Below the pieces are notes generated by a model that was given only the letters and a program-made list of their open reading frames with translations, did no database searches and had not been told where the DNA came from. The translations under genes and the position numbers were made by a program. This document shows positions 7,388 to 18,131 of a stretch of 64,000 bases of DNA, piece by piece; the first letter of the stretch is position 1, and every line of letters starts with the position of its first letter. Source of the DNA: Alsobacter metallidurans (GTDB lineage Bacteria; Pseudomonadota; Alphaproteobacteria; Rhizobiales; Beijerinckiaceae); the NCBI RefSeq assembly GCF_014636935.1, contig NZ_BMES01000001.1, forward strand, positions 2,051,782 to 2,115,781, read 5' to 3'.

Positions 7388-8482
7388 ATGGAAGCCCAGT
7401 TCGCCGCCGCCGGAGCTCGCGCTCCCTTTCCGCCTGTCGCGTCCGAGCTGACGCCGGCCCAGCGCCGCTTCGGCGTGCTGCCCATGCCGACCATCGCGTG
7501 GACTCCGGAAGTGGAGGCCGCAACCGCCCACCTCTACGAGAAGGTGAAGGACGTCATCCCGTCTGTGGAGTGGCCGTTCTTCGCGCCCTACGTGAAGGCG
7601 ATCAACGAGCTCAAGGCCCAGCGCGGCGCCGTGATCCTGGCGCACAACTACCAGACGCCGGAAATCTTCCACTGCGTCGCCGATGTGGTGGGCGACAGTC
7701 TGCAGCTCGCCCGCCTCGCCGCGAAGGCCAAGGAAGACATCATCGTCCAGTGCGGCGTGCACTTCATGGCCGAGACCTCCAAGCTGCTCAGCCCGGAGAA
7801 GACGGTCCTGATCCCCGACAGCCGCGCCGGCTGCTCGCTGGCGGCCTCGATCACGGGCGCGGACGTGCGGCTGCTGAAGCAGAAGTACCCCGGCGTGCCA
7901 GTGGTCACCTATGTGAACTCGTCCGCCGACGTGAAGGCCGAGACGGACATCTGCTGCACGTCTTCCAACGCCGTCCATGTGGTGGAGAGCCTGGGCGTCG
8001 ACCGGGTGATCTTCCTGCCGGACGAGTATCTCGGCAAGTACGTCCAGACGCAGACCAAGGTGCAACTCATCCTCTGGAAGGGCCACTGCGAGGTGCATGA
8101 GCGCTTCACCGGGGCGGAACTGCGCGCCTACCGGGACGCCGATCCGACCATCCGGATCATCGCCCACCCGGAATGCCCGCCGGACGTGATCGCGGAGGCC
8201 GATTTCACCGGCTCAACCGCGCACATGATCGACTGGGTGAAGACCAAGCAGCCGCGCCGCGTCGTCATGGTGACCGAGTGCTCCATGGCCGACAACGTGG
8301 CGGCCGAAGCCCCGAAGGTGGAGTTCGTTCGCCCCTGCAACCTCTGCCCGCACATGAAGCGCATCACGCTGCCTAAGATCCTCGATAGCCTGGTGAACAT
8401 GCGCGAGGAGGTGCTGATCGACCCGGCGATCGCCGAAAAGGCCCGCCTGCCGATCGAGCGGATGATCAACCTGAAGAACTGA
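7388..8482 (+). CDS. nadA: Quinolinate synthase
   Basis: NadA condenses iminoaspartate (from NadB) with dihydroxyacetone phosphate to quinolinate, the second step of de novo NAD synthesis. It uses a [4Fe-4S] cluster. The 364-residue product has the three expected Cys regions: [13 protein letters not shown], the CC in [12 protein letters not shown], and [13 protein letters not shown] near the C-terminus. HNYQTPEIF is the family's substrate-binding HNYQ. Length matches the long NadA type. AGGGGGTCGCC precedes ATG 7388. It is first in nadA-nadB-nadC, behind two operator palindromes. Confidence 0.96.
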   Translation: MEAQFAAAGARAPFPPVASELTPAQRRFGVLPMPTIAWTPEVEAATAHLYEKVKDVIPSVEWPFFAPYVKAINELKAQRGAVILAHNYQTPEIFHCVADVVGDSLQLARLAAKAKEDIIVQCGVHFMAETSKLLSPEKTVLIPDSRAGCSLAASITGADVRLLKQKYPGVPVVTYVNSSADVKAETDICCTSSNAVHVVESLGVDRVIFLPDEYLGKYVQTQTKVQLILWKGHCEVHERFTGAELRAYRDADPTIRIIAHPECPPDVIAEADFTGSTAHMIDWVKTKQPRRVVMVTECSMADNVAAEAPKVEFVRPCNLCPHMKRITLPKILDSLVNMREEVLIDPAIAEKARLPIERMINLKN

Positions 8483-8619
8483 GCTGCGGCGGAAGCGGGC
8501 GCCCGTCCCGCTTCCGCATTCCTCCGCGCCGTTCCGCAGCCTGCGGCGCACGGCGTTGCGCCTCGACGGCGGACCTCGTGGCCCGCGACCTCGTCCGCTC
8601 TCAAGAAAGGGCCATCCTC

Positions 8620-10173
8620 ATGGCCGCACCCATCATCATCGTCGGCGGTGGCCTCGCGGGGCTGTTTTGCGCGCTGAAGCTCAGCCCGCGCCCCGTCACC
8701 GTGCTGGCCGCTGCGCCGATCGGGGAGGGCGCCTCCTCGAGCTGGGCCCAGGGCGGCGTCGCGGCCGCGATGTCGGAGGGTGACAGCGCCGAGAAGCACA
8801 CGGCCGACACAGTGGTGGCCGGCGCAGGCCTCGTGGACGAGGCCGTGGCGCTCGGCATGGCGCGCGAGGCCAGCGACCGCATCCACGACCTGCTCGCCTA
8901 CGGCGTGCCGTTCGACAAGGATCTGGAAGGCCATCTTGTGCAGTCGCGCGAGGCCGCCCATTCGGAGCGCCGCATCGTGCGCGTGCGCGGCGACATGGCC
9001 GGCAAAGCCATCATGGAGGCGCTGGTCGCGGCCGTGCGCAAGACGCCGTCCATCACCGTGCTGGAGGGCGAGGTCGCCGAAGGCCTCGTGCGCAGCGGCG
9101 ACCGGGTCAACGGCGTGGTTAGCCGGGGCGAGGGCGGCCGCGCCGCGATCGCGCGCGTGCTGCCCGCGGCCGCTGTGGTGCTGGCCACCGGCGGTGTGGG
9201 CCACCTGTTCGCCGTCACCACTAACCCGCCCCAGGCCAACGGCCACGGCGTGGCGCTGGCCGCCCAGGCGGGCGCGCTGATCGCCGACGCCGAGTTCGTC
9301 CAGTTTCACCCGACCGCGATTGACATCGGCCGCGATCCCGCGCCGCTCGCCACTGAGGCGCTGCGCGGCGACGGCGCCTGGCTGGTGGATCGCGAAGGCC
9401 GCCGCTTCATGCAGGCGATCCATCCGGACGGGGAGCTTGCGCCGCGCGACATCGTCGCCCGCGGTGTCTTCGCCGAGATCGCGGCCGGCCGAGGCGCGTT
9501 CCTGGACTGCCGTCAGGCGGTCGGCGCCGAATTCCCCGAGCGCTTCCCGACCGTCTACGCGGCCTGCATGCAGGCCGGGATCGATCCCGTCACGCAGCCC
9601 ATTCCGGTCGCGCCCGCCGAGCACTATCACATGGGCGGCGTCTGGACGGACGTCCGCGGCCGCTCCACCGTGGCGGGGCTGTGGGCCGCCGGCGAAGTCG
9701 CCTCCACGGGCGTGCATGGGGCCAATCGCCTGGCGTCGAACTCGCTGCTGGAAGCCGTGGTGTTCGCGGCGCGCATCGCGGCCGACCTCGGGTCGACCCC
9801 GCTGCCGATGCTGGACGCCGAGCCCCGGACCGCCGACGACGCGCCGGCGAGCGGCTTCGCGAGCGAGGACGAGCCCGTGCTTGCGCGCCTGCGCCAGACC
9901 ATGAGCGCGCGGGTCGGCGTGATCCGGGACGGCGCCGGTCTCGCGGAGGCCTGCCGGGAGATCACCGCCATGACGGCCGAAGCGCAGGGCGCCACCGTGC
10001 GCAACATGCTCACCACCGCGACGTTGATCGCCGCCTCCGCGCTGGCCCGCACCGAAAGCCGCGGCGGGCATTACCGCTCGGATTATCCCGAGCCGAACCC
10101 GCTTTTCGCGCGCCGGTCACGGCTGAACCTGTCCGAGGCGCGTTTCCTCGCCAGCCAGACGCGCGCGGCCTGA
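8620..10173 (+). CDS. nadB: L-aspartate oxidase
   Basis: NadB oxidises L-aspartate to iminoaspartate with FAD, feeding NadA. The 517-residue protein starts with the FAD dinucleotide fold [15 protein letters not shown] (4-18), followed by the family signature [11 protein letters not shown] and, in the capping and active-site region, [17 protein letters not shown]. The C-terminal helical domain begins around residue 420. ATG 8620, with AAGAAAGG upstream, fits the FAD fold start; a GTG at 8578 would add 14 unrelated residues. It is 137 bases after nadA and 13 before nadC. Confidence 0.95.
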   Translation: MAAPIIIVGGGLAGLFCALKLSPRPVTVLAAAPIGEGASSSWAQGGVAAAMSEGDSAEKHTADTVVAGAGLVDEAVALGMAREASDRIHDLLAYGVPFDKDLEGHLVQSREAAHSERRIVRVRGDMAGKAIMEALVAAVRKTPSITVLEGEVAEGLVRSGDRVNGVVSRGEGGRAAIARVLPAAAVVLATGGVGHLFAVTTNPPQANGHGVALAAQAGALIADAEFVQFHPTAIDIGRDPAPLATEALRGDGAWLVDREGRRFMQAIHPDGELAPRDIVARGVFAEIAAGRGAFLDCRQAVGAEFPERFPTVYAACMQAGIDPVTQPIPVAPAEHYHMGGVWTDVRGRSTVAGLWAAGEVASTGVHGANRLASNSLLEAVVFAARIAADLGSTPLPMLDAEPRTADDAPASGFASEDEPVLARLRQTMSARVGVIRDGAGLAEACREITAMTAEAQGATVRNMLTTATLIAASALARTESRGGHYRSDYPEPNPLFARRSRLNLSEARFLASQTRAA

Positions 10174-10186
10174 CCAGGAGCCCGCC

Positions 10187-11044
10187 ATGACGACGCTGTT
10201 CCTCAATCCTCTGCTGATCGACGACGCCGTCCGGCGCGCCCTGGAAGAGGACCTCGGCCGCGCCGGCGACATCACCACGTTGGCCACCATCCCGCCGAGC
10301 GCGACCGCCAAGGCCGTGATCGCGTCGCGCAAGGCGGGCGTGATCTCGGGCCTGCCGCTCGCCGCCGCCGCGTTCCGGATTTTCGATCCGGCGGTGCGCT
10401 TCGAGCCCGCGCTGCAGGATGGCGACCGCGTGGCGCCCGGCGGCGTCGTGGCCAGGATTTCGGGCCCGGCGCAATCGGTGCTGTCGGCCGAACGGGTGGC
10501 GCTGAACTACATGGGCCGCATGTCCGGCATCGCCACCATGACGGCCGCCTTCGTGGACCGGGTGAAGCACACCAAGGCCCGCATCGTCTGCACCCGGAAA
10601 ACCACGCCCGGCATGCGCGCCTTCGAGAAATACGCCGTGAAATGCGGCGGCGGCGCCAACCACCGCTTTGGGCTCGACGACGCCGTTCTGATCAAGGACA
10701 ACCACATCGCGGTGGCGGGCGGCGTCACGCAGGCGCTGCGGGCCGCCAAGGCGGCTGTCGGGCATCTGGTCAAGATCGAGATCGAGATCGACAGGCTGGA
10801 CCAGCTCGACGCCGTGCTGGCCGAAGGCGCAGACGTGGTGCTGTTGGACAATATGGCGCCTGCCGACATGGCGACCGCCGTGGCGCGCATCGCCGGGCGC
10901 ATTCGCACCGAAGCCTCGGGCGGGGTCAATCTCGACACCGTTCAGGCCATCGCCGAAACGGGCGTCGACATGATCTCGGTCGGCGCGCTCACGCATTCCG
11001 CGCCGGTGCTGGATTTGGGCCTGGATATCGCAATCTCGAGCTAG
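10187..11044 (+). CDS. nadC: Nicotinate-nucleotide pyrophosphorylase (carboxylating), quinolinate phosphoribosyltransferase
   Basis: NadC converts quinolinate and PRPP to nicotinate mononucleotide, CO2 and pyrophosphate. The 285-residue enzyme has the N-terminal [11 protein letters not shown] (17-27), the active-site [17 protein letters not shown] with catalytic Arg/Lys, and the barrel motifs KDNHI, EIEID and [14 protein letters not shown] lies before ATG 10187. It completes the operon, so the locus encodes the whole aspartate-to-NaMN route. Confidence 0.96.
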   Translation: MTTLFLNPLLIDDAVRRALEEDLGRAGDITTLATIPPSATAKAVIASRKAGVISGLPLAAAAFRIFDPAVRFEPALQDGDRVAPGGVVARISGPAQSVLSAERVALNYMGRMSGIATMTAAFVDRVKHTKARIVCTRKTTPGMRAFEKYAVKCGGGANHRFGLDDAVLIKDNHIAVAGGVTQALRAAKAAVGHLVKIEIEIDRLDQLDAVLAEGADVVLLDNMAPADMATAVARIAGRIRTEASGGVNLDTVQAIAETGVDMISVGALTHSAPVLDLGLDIAISS

Positions 11045-11263
11045 CGCAGACCAGCGCACGGCTTCTCGCTCGACCCTGTGGCTGGCATCGTTGACGTGAG
11101 CGCCCGGTGGGGCTCCGAGGACCGGGCTGTCTGCGTTGCGTCGATCTGGTGGAAGCCCGAGGACCAGTGCGAAGCAGACAACTGCAGTTTCAGCCTTAAA
11201 TACCGAAAATCAAGTTAATTAATAGCGGTTGTAAATCCATTTTTTGTGCGCCGAGGTGGTGGT

Positions 11264-12508
11264 TCAAGTCTGCCCAGGCTTGAGCTTGTAGAAGATGTGC
11301 CGGCCGATCACGTCCATCTTCTTCAGCCGCTTGGCCCAGAATGGCCGCACGTAGTTGGCGTGGTAGTGCGTGGCGCCGCCAACCTCGGCGTTGTAGGTCT
11401 GGCCGAACGTCACCTCACGGGCGATGCGCACGGCCGATTTCCAGCTTTCCGCCTCGGTGATCTTCAGCGCCTTGCCCTCGCAAGCGAACGAGAACTGGCA
11501 GGCGAACTTGCGCGCCCGGTTCTGGTAGACCACGCCGCAGACCGTGTTGGGATAGAGCCCACTCTTGACGCGGTTCAGCACCACCTGCGCGACGGCGGCG
11601 CGTCCCTCCTCGGGCTCGCTGCGCGCCTCGAAATACACCGCCTCGGCGAGGCAGCGCTCTTCCTTGTTCAGGTTTTCGGGGTCGATCAGGCTGGCGTAGC
11701 TCGGGCGGCCCTCATCCGGCTTGGCGACGATCGACATGCCGCCGCCCGCGGGCAGGCGCGCCTTCAGGGCGTTGAGCCCGTCCAGCGAAACCGGCGCGGC
11801 CGCGATCTCGACCGGGGTGGCGTCGGCCGGGGCCGGCGTGCTCGAAGACAGCGCCACGGCGCGCGGCACCGTTGGTGTCGAGCCGACGCCCGTTGTGGTG
11901 GCGCCGGATGCGCGTGACGCGGCCGTGAGCTGCGACTGGCCCGAGCCCGACGAGTCGGCCGTGCCGACCGGCGTGGTGGAGGTCGCGTCGGCGCTGGGCT
12001 CAAAGCTCGTCACCGAATCGGGCGCGTCGTAGCTCGGCGGCAACAGGATGGTGGGCGGCAGGAGGTCGACGTTCATGCCGGTCGCGATGCCGTCGCCGCG
12101 ACGCAGCGGGGCCGCGCGGGTCAGGCTCGGGCGAAGCACCAGGATGGGGTCGCCCTTGTGGCTCCGGTCCACCACCGGGAAGCCCTTGGTCTGCGCCTTC
12201 AACTCCGGCCGCGGCTGCGGAGCGCCCGCATAGGCGTCGGCCGAAGGCTCCACGGCGGGCAGGCGGGCGGTGTGGATGAGGCCGTAGCGCCCCGGCGAAA
12301 TTGTGGGTCCGAAGCCGAGCTGCGCGACGCCTCCGCCGGAAGGCGGCACCAGCATGCCGGCCATCCCGACCGGCGCGGCCGACATCGCGGCCACCTGGTA
12401 TCCGCCCGAGGCGTCGACGCCCGCGTCGGCCGCCATCGAAACGAGAACGCCGGCCGCAAGGGCCCAGGGAGCCACCGTTCCGCACGCCCAACGCACACTC
12501 GAAACCAT
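11264..12508 (-). CDS. Cell wall hydrolase, SleB (Hydrolase_2) family
   Basis: A 414-residue exported protein. An N-terminal hydrophobic stretch (WALAAGVLVSMAADAG, about 15-30) acts as a signal or anchor. Residues 35-290 are a long Ala/Ser/Thr/Pro-rich linker of low conservation. The catalytic domain is C-terminal (about 295-414): AEAVYFEARSEPEEGRAAVA contains the catalytic Glu, then VLNRVKSGLYPNTVCGVVYQ, then GGATHYHANYVRPFWAKR. SleB-type enzymes are lytic transglycosylases acting on peptidoglycan. It is a lone gene converging on nadC. Similar single-copy proteins are common in Hyphomicrobiales. Confidence 0.88.
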   Translation of the reverse strand: MVSSVRWACGTVAPWALAAGVLVSMAADAGVDASGGYQVAAMSAAPVGMAGMLVPPSGGGVAQLGFGPTISPGRYGLIHTARLPAVEPSADAYAGAPQPRPELKAQTKGFPVVDRSHKGDPILVLRPSLTRAAPLRRGDGIATGMNVDLLPPTILLPPSYDAPDSVTSFEPSADATSTTPVGTADSSGSGQSQLTAASRASGATTTGVGSTPTVPRAVALSSSTPAPADATPVEIAAAPVSLDGLNALKARLPAGGGMSIVAKPDEGRPSYASLIDPENLNKEERCLAEAVYFEARSEPEEGRAAVAQVVLNRVKSGLYPNTVCGVVYQNRARKFACQFSFACEGKALKITEAESWKSAVRIAREVTFGQTYNAEVGGATHYHANYVRPFWAKRLKKMDVIGRHIFYKLKPGQT

Positions 12509-12838
12509 GCGAACGCAACCCCACCCGATGTCGCGCGGCGCGCGAGAACCCTTACTCGGACGTGACCGTAAAGACCGAAAGGTCGAACGATTTCAGTTAT
12601 CGATGAGTAAGGTTGAGCGGGAGTTAACGAGCAGGAGCTGAGGCGGAAGACTGCCGCGTTTCTCTAAGCGTCTGGCGGGTTGCTCGCCGCTGCCACCCCT
12701 CCACCGTCATCCCCGGGCTTGACCCGGGGATCCACGGGCTGGGCTCCGGCGTGGATGGCCGGGTCAAGCCCGGCCATGACGCAGAGGGTTGCCCGCACCG
12801 TGTTGAGGCGGACTGAAAGTCCGCCCCACACTCGCCAA
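12509..12838. other. Intergenic region upstream of the SleB-like gene
   Basis: Contains the promoter region of the minus-strand SleB gene and the 3' flank of phaC. The only clear element is the family B repeat at 12704-12780. No additional gene is supported. Confidence 0.5.
12704..12780. repeat. Family B palindromic repeat
   Basis: CCGTCATCCCCGGGCTTGAC with its CCCGGGGATCCACG arm, then GTGGATGGCCGGGTCAAGCCCGGCCATGAC split across the right side. It is nearly identical to the copy at 43451-43527 and lies 58 bases after the phaC stop. Confidence 0.85.
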
Positions 12839-14644
12839 TCAGGCGCGCACCTTCACGTACTCTCCCGGCGCGTCGCAGAGCGGCTTCAGCTTCTTGCCGC
12901 CGGGCTTGCGAGCCTTCACCTTCTCGGGGGCCTGCGCGGCGATCCACTGGATCCAGTGCGGCCACCAGGAGCCCGGATGCTCGGAGGCGTTGTCGATCCA
13001 GTCCTCCAGCAGGCCCTGCGGCTTGCCGCCCGTCCAGTACTGGTATTTCGGCTTTCCGGCCGGGTTCACCACGCCGGCGATATGGCCCGAGCCGGCCAGC
13101 ACGTAGGTGACCTCGCCGCCAAAGCTCTGCGATCCGACGAAAACGGACTTGGCCGGCGCGATGTGGTCCTCGCGCGCCGCCAGATTGTAGATCGGGATCG
13201 TGACCTTGGAGAGGTCGAGCTTGATGCCGCCCACCTCCATCTCGCCCTTGGAGAGCTTGTTCTCCAGGTAGCAATTGCGCAGGTAGAACGAGTGGTTCGC
13301 GGCCGGCATGCGGGTGGAATCGGAATTCCAGTACAGAAGGTCGAACGGGAAGGGCGATTGCCCCTTCAGATACACGTTCACCACATAGGGCCAGATCAGG
13401 TCGTTCGGCCGCAGCATGTTGAAGGCCGACGCCATGCTGGAGCCTTCGAGATAGCCCCGCGCATACATCTTGTCCTCGGTGTGGCGCACCTGCTCCTCGT
13501 CCACGAACACTGACAGGTCGCCCGCATGCGTGAAGTCGACCTGCGTGGTGAACAAGGTCGCGCTCTCGATCCGGTCGTCGCCCGTCGCCGCCATGTGGGC
13601 CAACGCCACCGACAGCAGCGTGCCGCCGACGCAATAGCCAATGGCCGTCACCTTCTTCTCGCCGGTGGCCTTCTCGATTGTGTCCAGGGCCGCGAACACG
13701 CCCTCGCGCATGTAGTCCTCGAAGCTCTTGGTCGCCTGGCGTTCGTCCGGGTTCACCCAGGAGATCGTGAAAACGGTCAGTCCCTGCGACACCGCCCAGC
13801 GAATGAACGACTTCTCGGGGTTGAGATCGAGAATGTAGAACTTGTTGATCCACGGCGGCACGATCAGCAGCGGGCGCTTGAACACCTGCTCGGTCGCGGG
13901 CTCGTACTGGATCAACTCCATCAGGTCGTTGCGGAACACCACCTTGCCGGGCGTCGTCGCCATGTTGACGCCCACGGCGAAATTGCCCGCCGTGGTCTGG
14001 CGCAGCTTCAGCGTGCCCTGGCCGGCCTCGATGTCCTCGGCCAGCATCTTCATGCCGCGCACAAGATTCTCGCCGTTCTCCTTCAGGGTCTCGCGGATCA
14101 ACTCGGGGTTGGTGGCGACGAAATTGGTCGGCGCCAGCGCGCTGGCGATCTGGCGCACATAGAACTCGGCCTTGTGCTTGGTCTTCGGGTCGATGCCGTC
14201 GGCTTCCTTCACCAGGTCCTCGGCCCAGCGCGAGGTGATCAGGTAAGCCTGCTTGATGAAGTCGAACACCGGGTTTTCGGACCATTCCGGGTCCTTGAAG
14301 CGCTTGTCGCTCGGTTCCGGCGCGGCCACCGGCATGGGGTGCTCGCCCTGCATGCGCTTCAGCGAGCCGGTCCACAAATCGAGGAAACCTTTGGTCAGCG
14401 TGGTCTGCGCGATAATGAGGCGCTGCGGATCAGCCACCCAGTGCTCGGCCACCTGGCCCAGCGTCTTCACCATGTCGCTGACTTCGCTGCTCACGCCGGG
14501 CTTGACGCGGCCTTCCTCGACGGGCTTCAACGCTGCGGCGGTCGCCTTTCCGAGTTCCTCCATGAGGCGCGCGGAGTTGGTCGCAAGGGCTTCCGCGTCT
14601 GCAACAGGGAACTGAGTCTGGTGGTTCTGGTCGCCGCCCTGCAT
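12839..14644 (-). CDS. phaC: Class I poly(3-hydroxyalkanoate) polymerase
   Basis: PhaC polymerises 3-hydroxybutyryl-CoA into storage polyester on granules. The about 600-residue length fits class I. The lipase-like box GYCVGG (about residue 335) holds the catalytic Cys, with partner Asp in AREDHIAP and His in [11 protein letters not shown] near the C-terminus. The N-terminal 200 residues form the class I helical domain. I prefer ATG 14644 (MQGGDQNHQ), preceded by AAGGGGACTCAGGGAC; an upstream ATG at 14701 would add 19 residues. No phaA, phaB or phasin gene is adjacent. It is transcribed away from the lipoprotein/alaC side. Confidence 0.95.
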   Translation of the reverse strand: MQGGDQNHQTQFPVADAEALATNSARLMEELGKATAAALKPVEEGRVKPGVSSEVSDMVKTLGQVAEHWVADPQRLIIAQTTLTKGFLDLWTGSLKRMQGEHPMPVAAPEPSDKRFKDPEWSENPVFDFIKQAYLITSRWAEDLVKEADGIDPKTKHKAEFYVRQIASALAPTNFVATNPELIRETLKENGENLVRGMKMLAEDIEAGQGTLKLRQTTAGNFAVGVNMATTPGKVVFRNDLMELIQYEPATEQVFKRPLLIVPPWINKFYILDLNPEKSFIRWAVSQGLTVFTISWVNPDERQATKSFEDYMREGVFAALDTIEKATGEKKVTAIGYCVGGTLLSVALAHMAATGDDRIESATLFTTQVDFTHAGDLSVFVDEEQVRHTEDKMYARGYLEGSSMASAFNMLRPNDLIWPYVVNVYLKGQSPFPFDLLYWNSDSTRMPAANHSFYLRNCYLENKLSKGEMEVGGIKLDLSKVTIPIYNLAAREDHIAPAKSVFVGSQSFGGEVTYVLAGSGHIAGVVNPAGKPKYQYWTGGKPQGLLEDWIDNASEHPGSWWPHWIQWIAAQAPEKVKARKPGGKKLKPLCDAPGEYVKVRA

Positions 14645-14790
14645 GTCCCTGAGTCCCCTTCGCGTCACGGCGTCCCTTGCCGGGGCGCTCGTTGCCGACA
14701 TAATAACGGGCGGCGCGCCGTTTAAGGCTAAAAAAATTGTCGGGCATTTCTAGGCGTTTGGTATCAACGCCGAATGACGGAGAAGCATTC

Positions 14791-15195
14791 GTGAGAATCG
14801 GACGCCCAGGCAAGTCCAGCTGGCGCTTTTGCGCCGGGATGCTGCTCGCAGGTCTCGCCATGGTGGGCGGCGGTTGCTCGGCTCAGCCCTTGTCGGAAAA
14901 CCCTAGCGTCAAGGGAGTCACCGACAAGCTCAACATCACCACCAATGTGCCGCCGCCGGCGGATTTCGTGGCCAAGAGCCGGCCGCAGTCGCTGGAGTAC
15001 ATGCCGGTCGGCGTCGTGCCGCCCGCGCGCGGCGGGCCCGCTCCGCGCAAGCCCGATCAGGTGAAGGCGCTCGAGGCCGAGATGGAAGGAACCCGCGCCC
15101 GGCATGATCGCCTCGGCGGCCGCAAGCCGCCGGTCACGGCCGCCAAAGCCAAGCCCGGCGACAAGCCCAAGCCGAAGCCCGCGGCGCCGCTCTAG
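14791..15195 (+). CDS. Small putative lipoprotein or anchored periplasmic protein, unknown function
   Basis: A 134-residue protein with a basic N-terminus and hydrophobic segment (CAGMLLAGLAMVGGGC, about 14-29) ending at a Cys. The -3 position is Gly rather than Leu, so this is an atypical lipobox and acylation is uncertain. The rest is Pro/Lys-rich and ends in KPGDKPKPKPAAPL, typical of wall-spanning or disordered proteins. GTG 14791 is chosen because GGAGAA lies 6-11 bases upstream; an upstream in-frame ATG at 14737 adds residues unlike a signal peptide. It is divergent from phaC and precedes the aminotransferase. I do not recognise a family. Confidence 0.66.
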   Translation: MRIGRPGKSSWRFCAGMLLAGLAMVGGGCSAQPLSENPSVKGVTDKLNITTNVPPPADFVAKSRPQSLEYMPVGVVPPARGGPAPRKPDQVKALEAEMEGTRARHDRLGGRKPPVTAAKAKPGDKPKPKPAAPL

Positions 15196-15379
15196 CTCGA
15201 TATCGCGCGCCTAAACCAACGAATGCGTGCGAGCGCGCCTCCTTGATGGTAAGCAGGCGCGCTGCTTCGCATGCGCGGCGGCGGACGCCGGCCGTCGTTG
15301 CGTGACGCGCCGGGTTCATTGCAACGCCCCCGACCGGACGGGCCGGGCAGGGGGATTTGTTTTCACGGGACCAAGCGCC

Positions 15380-16603
15380 ATGACGACCGATTTCCACCGC
15401 ATCAAGAGACTGCCTCCCTACGTCTTCGAGCAGGTGAATCGGATCAAGGCCGCCGCACGCAACGCTGGCGCCGACATCATCGACCTCGGCATGGGCAACC
15501 CGGACCTCGCCGCCCCCAAGCACGTCATCGACAAGCTGGTGGAAACCGCCGGCAAGCCGCGCACGGACCGGTACTCCGCCTCCAAGGGAATCGGCGGCCT
15601 TCGCCGCGCCCAGGCGAACTACTACGGCCGCCGCTTCGGCGTGAAGCTCAACCCCGACACGCAGGTCATCGCGACGCTCGGCTCCAAGGAGGGCTTCGCC
15701 AACATGGCGCAGGCCATCACGGCGCCCGGGGACGTCGTGCTGGTGCCCAACCCGAGCTATCCGATCCACGCCTTTGGGTTCCTGATGGCGGGCGGCGTCA
15801 TTCGCTCGGTGCCGGCCGAGCCGAACGAGGACATGATCCGCGCGCTGGAGCGCTCGGTCGTCCACTCGATTCCCAAGCCCATCGCGGTGGTCACCTGCTA
15901 CCCCGCGAACCCGACCGCCTACACGGCGTCGCTCGATTTCTACAAGGACCTCGTCGCTTTCGCGAAGAAGCACGAGCTGATCCTCCTGTCGGACCTCGCC
16001 TACGCCGAAGTCTATTTCGACGAGAACGACCCGCCGCCCTCCATGCTGCAGGTCAACGGCGCGATGGACGTCGCGGTGGAGTTCACGTCGCTGTCAAAGA
16101 CGTTCTCGATGGCCGGCTGGCGCGTCGGTTTTGCGGTCGGCAACGAGCGGCTTCTCGCCGCCCTGGCGCGCGTGAAGAGCTATCTCGACTACGGCGCCTT
16201 CACGCCGGTGCAGGTCGCGGCCGCCGCCGCCCTCAACGGCCCGGACGATTGCATCCGCGAAATGCGGGAGGTCTATCGCAAGCGCCGCGACGCGCTGGTG
16301 GATTCGTTCTCGCGCGCCGGCTGGGACTTTCCCGCGCCGAACGCTTCCATGTTCGCCTGGGTCAAGATCCCCGAGCCGTTCCGCGAGATGGGCAGCCTGG
16401 AGTTCTCCAAGATTCTGGTCGAGAAGGCTTCGGTCGCGGTCGCCCCTGGAATCGGCTTTGGCGAGCATGGCGACGAGTATGTCCGCATCGCGCTGGTCGA
16501 GAACGAGCAGCGCATTCGGCAGGCCGCCCGCAACGTCCGCCGCTTTCTTGAAACGGCCGAGAAAACATTGCACAACGTCGTTCCATTGGCGGCGCGCGGT
16601 TGA
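15380..16603 (+). CDS. Class I/II PLP aminotransferase, AlaC-type alanine transaminase or LL-DAP aminotransferase-like
   Basis: A 407-residue fold-type I enzyme. AlaC interconverts glutamate/pyruvate and 2-oxoglutarate/alanine. The substrate-side motif DLGMGNPDL (about 35-43) and ATLGSKEGFAN precede the PLP-binding SLSKTFSMAGWRVGF, where the Lys forms the Schiff base; the C-terminal RIALVENEQRIRQA carries the carboxylate-binding Arg. ATG 15380 follows GGGACCAAGCGCC. It is 68 bases upstream of hom, and the two are likely one operon of amino acid metabolism. Aspartate or diaminopimelate specificity cannot be excluded. Confidence 0.9.
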   Translation: MTTDFHRIKRLPPYVFEQVNRIKAAARNAGADIIDLGMGNPDLAAPKHVIDKLVETAGKPRTDRYSASKGIGGLRRAQANYYGRRFGVKLNPDTQVIATLGSKEGFANMAQAITAPGDVVLVPNPSYPIHAFGFLMAGGVIRSVPAEPNEDMIRALERSVVHSIPKPIAVVTCYPANPTAYTASLDFYKDLVAFAKKHELILLSDLAYAEVYFDENDPPPSMLQVNGAMDVAVEFTSLSKTFSMAGWRVGFAVGNERLLAALARVKSYLDYGAFTPVQVAAAAALNGPDDCIREMREVYRKRRDALVDSFSRAGWDFPAPNASMFAWVKIPEPFREMGSLEFSKILVEKASVAVAPGIGFGEHGDEYVRIALVENEQRIRQAARNVRRFLETAEKTLHNVVPLAARG

Positions 16604-16671
16604 CCCACGCCTCTTTCGCACAGGCGGCGCGCGGGCGAGCCCGCGCCTCTTTCGGACAGGAATAATCCAGA

Positions 16672-17991
16672 ATGGCTGAGCCGCTCCGCATCGGCATCGC
16701 CGGCCTTGGCACCGTCGGGGCGTCGCTCGTGCGCCTGCTGGCGCGCAACGCCGACGCCTTGCAGGCGCGTTGCGGCCGTTCTCTCGTCGTCACGGCGGTC
16801 TCGGCGCGCGACCGCGCCCGCGACCGCGGGGTCGACCTCTCCGGCTTTGAATGGTTCGACGATCCCGTGGCGCTGGCGCGTGCGCAGGGCGTTGATTGCG
16901 TCGTTGAACTGATGGGCGGATCGGACGGGCCCGCCAAGGCCGTCGTCGAGGCCGCTCTGGAGACCGGCCGGCCGGTGGTGACCGCCAACAAGGCGCTGCT
17001 GGCGCATCACGGGGCCGCGCTGGCGGCCCTGGCCGAGCGCAACGGCGCGACCATCGGGTTTGAGGCGGCGGTGGCGGGCGGCATCCCGATCGTAAAGGCG
17101 TTGCGCGAGACGCTCGCCGGCAACGCCGTGCACCGCATCTCGGGCATCCTGAACGGCACCTGCAACTACATCCTGTCCCGCATGGAGCTCGAGGGCCTCG
17201 GCTTTGACGAGGTGCTGGCCGACGCCCAGCGGCTCGGCTACGCGGAGGCGGACCCCACCTTCGACGTCGGCGGCTTCGACACCGCCCATAAGCTCGCAAT
17301 CCTCACCAGCCTCGCCTTCGGCACCCAGATCGACGCCGAGGCCATCCACGTGGAGGGGATCAGCGCCATTACGCCGCTCGACCTGAAGATGGCGGACGAC
17401 CTGGGCTACCGCATCAAGTTGCTGGGCGTCGCCGAGCGCACCGCGACCGGGATCGAGCAGCGGGTCCATCCGACCATGACGCCCAAAACCTGGCCGATCG
17501 CGCAGGTGATGGGCGTCACCAACGCGGTGAACGTCATGGCCGACCCGGTCGGCGAGCTCACGCTCGTTGGCCCCGGCGCCGGCGGCGACGCGACGGCCTC
17601 CTCGGTGTTGGCCGATCTTGTGGACGTGGCGCGCGGCGTCGCTCTCCACCCGTTCGGGCAGCCGGTCGCCAGCCTTGAAAAGGCCGAGCGCGCGCCCATG
17701 CAGCGGCACGAGGGGGGCTACTATGTCCGCCTGTCTGTCGCGGATCGCCCCGGCGCGGCGGCCGCGATCGCGACCCGCATGGCCGAGCGGCAGATCTCGC
17801 TGGAGAGCATCGTGCAGCGGCGCAGCGGTCCGCGCTCCGCGGACACGACCGGTCGTTCGGGCGAGCCCGTGCCGGTGGTGCTCATCACTTACGCCACCAC
17901 AGAGACAGCCATTCGGGGCGCCATCGACGCCATGCTGGCGGACGGGTACGTCACCGAGCCGCCGCAGGTTATCCGGATCGAGCGCGCGTAA
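16672..17991 (+). CDS. hom: Homoserine dehydrogenase
   Basis: Hom reduces aspartate semialdehyde to homoserine for threonine, methionine and isoleucine synthesis. The 439-residue monofunctional enzyme has the NAD(P) fold GIAGLGTVGASLVRLL (7-22), the signature ADPTFDVGGFDTAHK-like stretch, catalytic Lys in AHKLAIL, and a C-terminal ACT domain (about 350-435, VRLSVADRPGAAAAIATRM) for feedback regulation. It follows the aminotransferase with no terminator in between. The 68-base gap holds two copies of CGCCTCTTTCG-ACAGG, a small direct repeat. Confidence 0.95.
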   Translation: MAEPLRIGIAGLGTVGASLVRLLARNADALQARCGRSLVVTAVSARDRARDRGVDLSGFEWFDDPVALARAQGVDCVVELMGGSDGPAKAVVEAALETGRPVVTANKALLAHHGAALAALAERNGATIGFEAAVAGGIPIVKALRETLAGNAVHRISGILNGTCNYILSRMELEGLGFDEVLADAQRLGYAEADPTFDVGGFDTAHKLAILTSLAFGTQIDAEAIHVEGISAITPLDLKMADDLGYRIKLLGVAERTATGIEQRVHPTMTPKTWPIAQVMGVTNAVNVMADPVGELTLVGPGAGGDATASSVLADLVDVARGVALHPFGQPVASLEKAERAPMQRHEGGYYVRLSVADRPGAAAAIATRMAERQISLESIVQRRSGPRSADTTGRSGEPVPVVLITYATTETAIRGAIDAMLADGYVTEPPQVIRIERA

Positions 17992-18083
17992 ACCTTTCGT
18001 GCGGGTTCCATTCGCCAGCCGGAATGTTATCGCGCAATGGTGCAACCTTTAGCGCAGCTGTGCGTCTTCGCCGCAATAAACCC

Positions 18084-18101
18084 AGACTCTGAATTGAGTC
18101 T
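18084..18101. promoter_or_regulatory. Small palindrome upstream of glpX
   Basis: AGACTC-TGAATT-GAGTCT, 6-bp perfect arms, 30 bases before the glpX start. It may be an operator or a leader hairpin; no regulator is recognised. Confidence 0.25.
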
Positions 18102-18131
18102 CCTGCCCACCCACCAGCCGGGGGATCGCCC

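Noticed and set aside
11045-11263. Riboswitch or RNA gene after nadC
   Set aside because: The region is AT-richer and has a small CCCGGT/ACCGGG dyad, but it lies between convergent 3' ends and shows no extended conserved structure.
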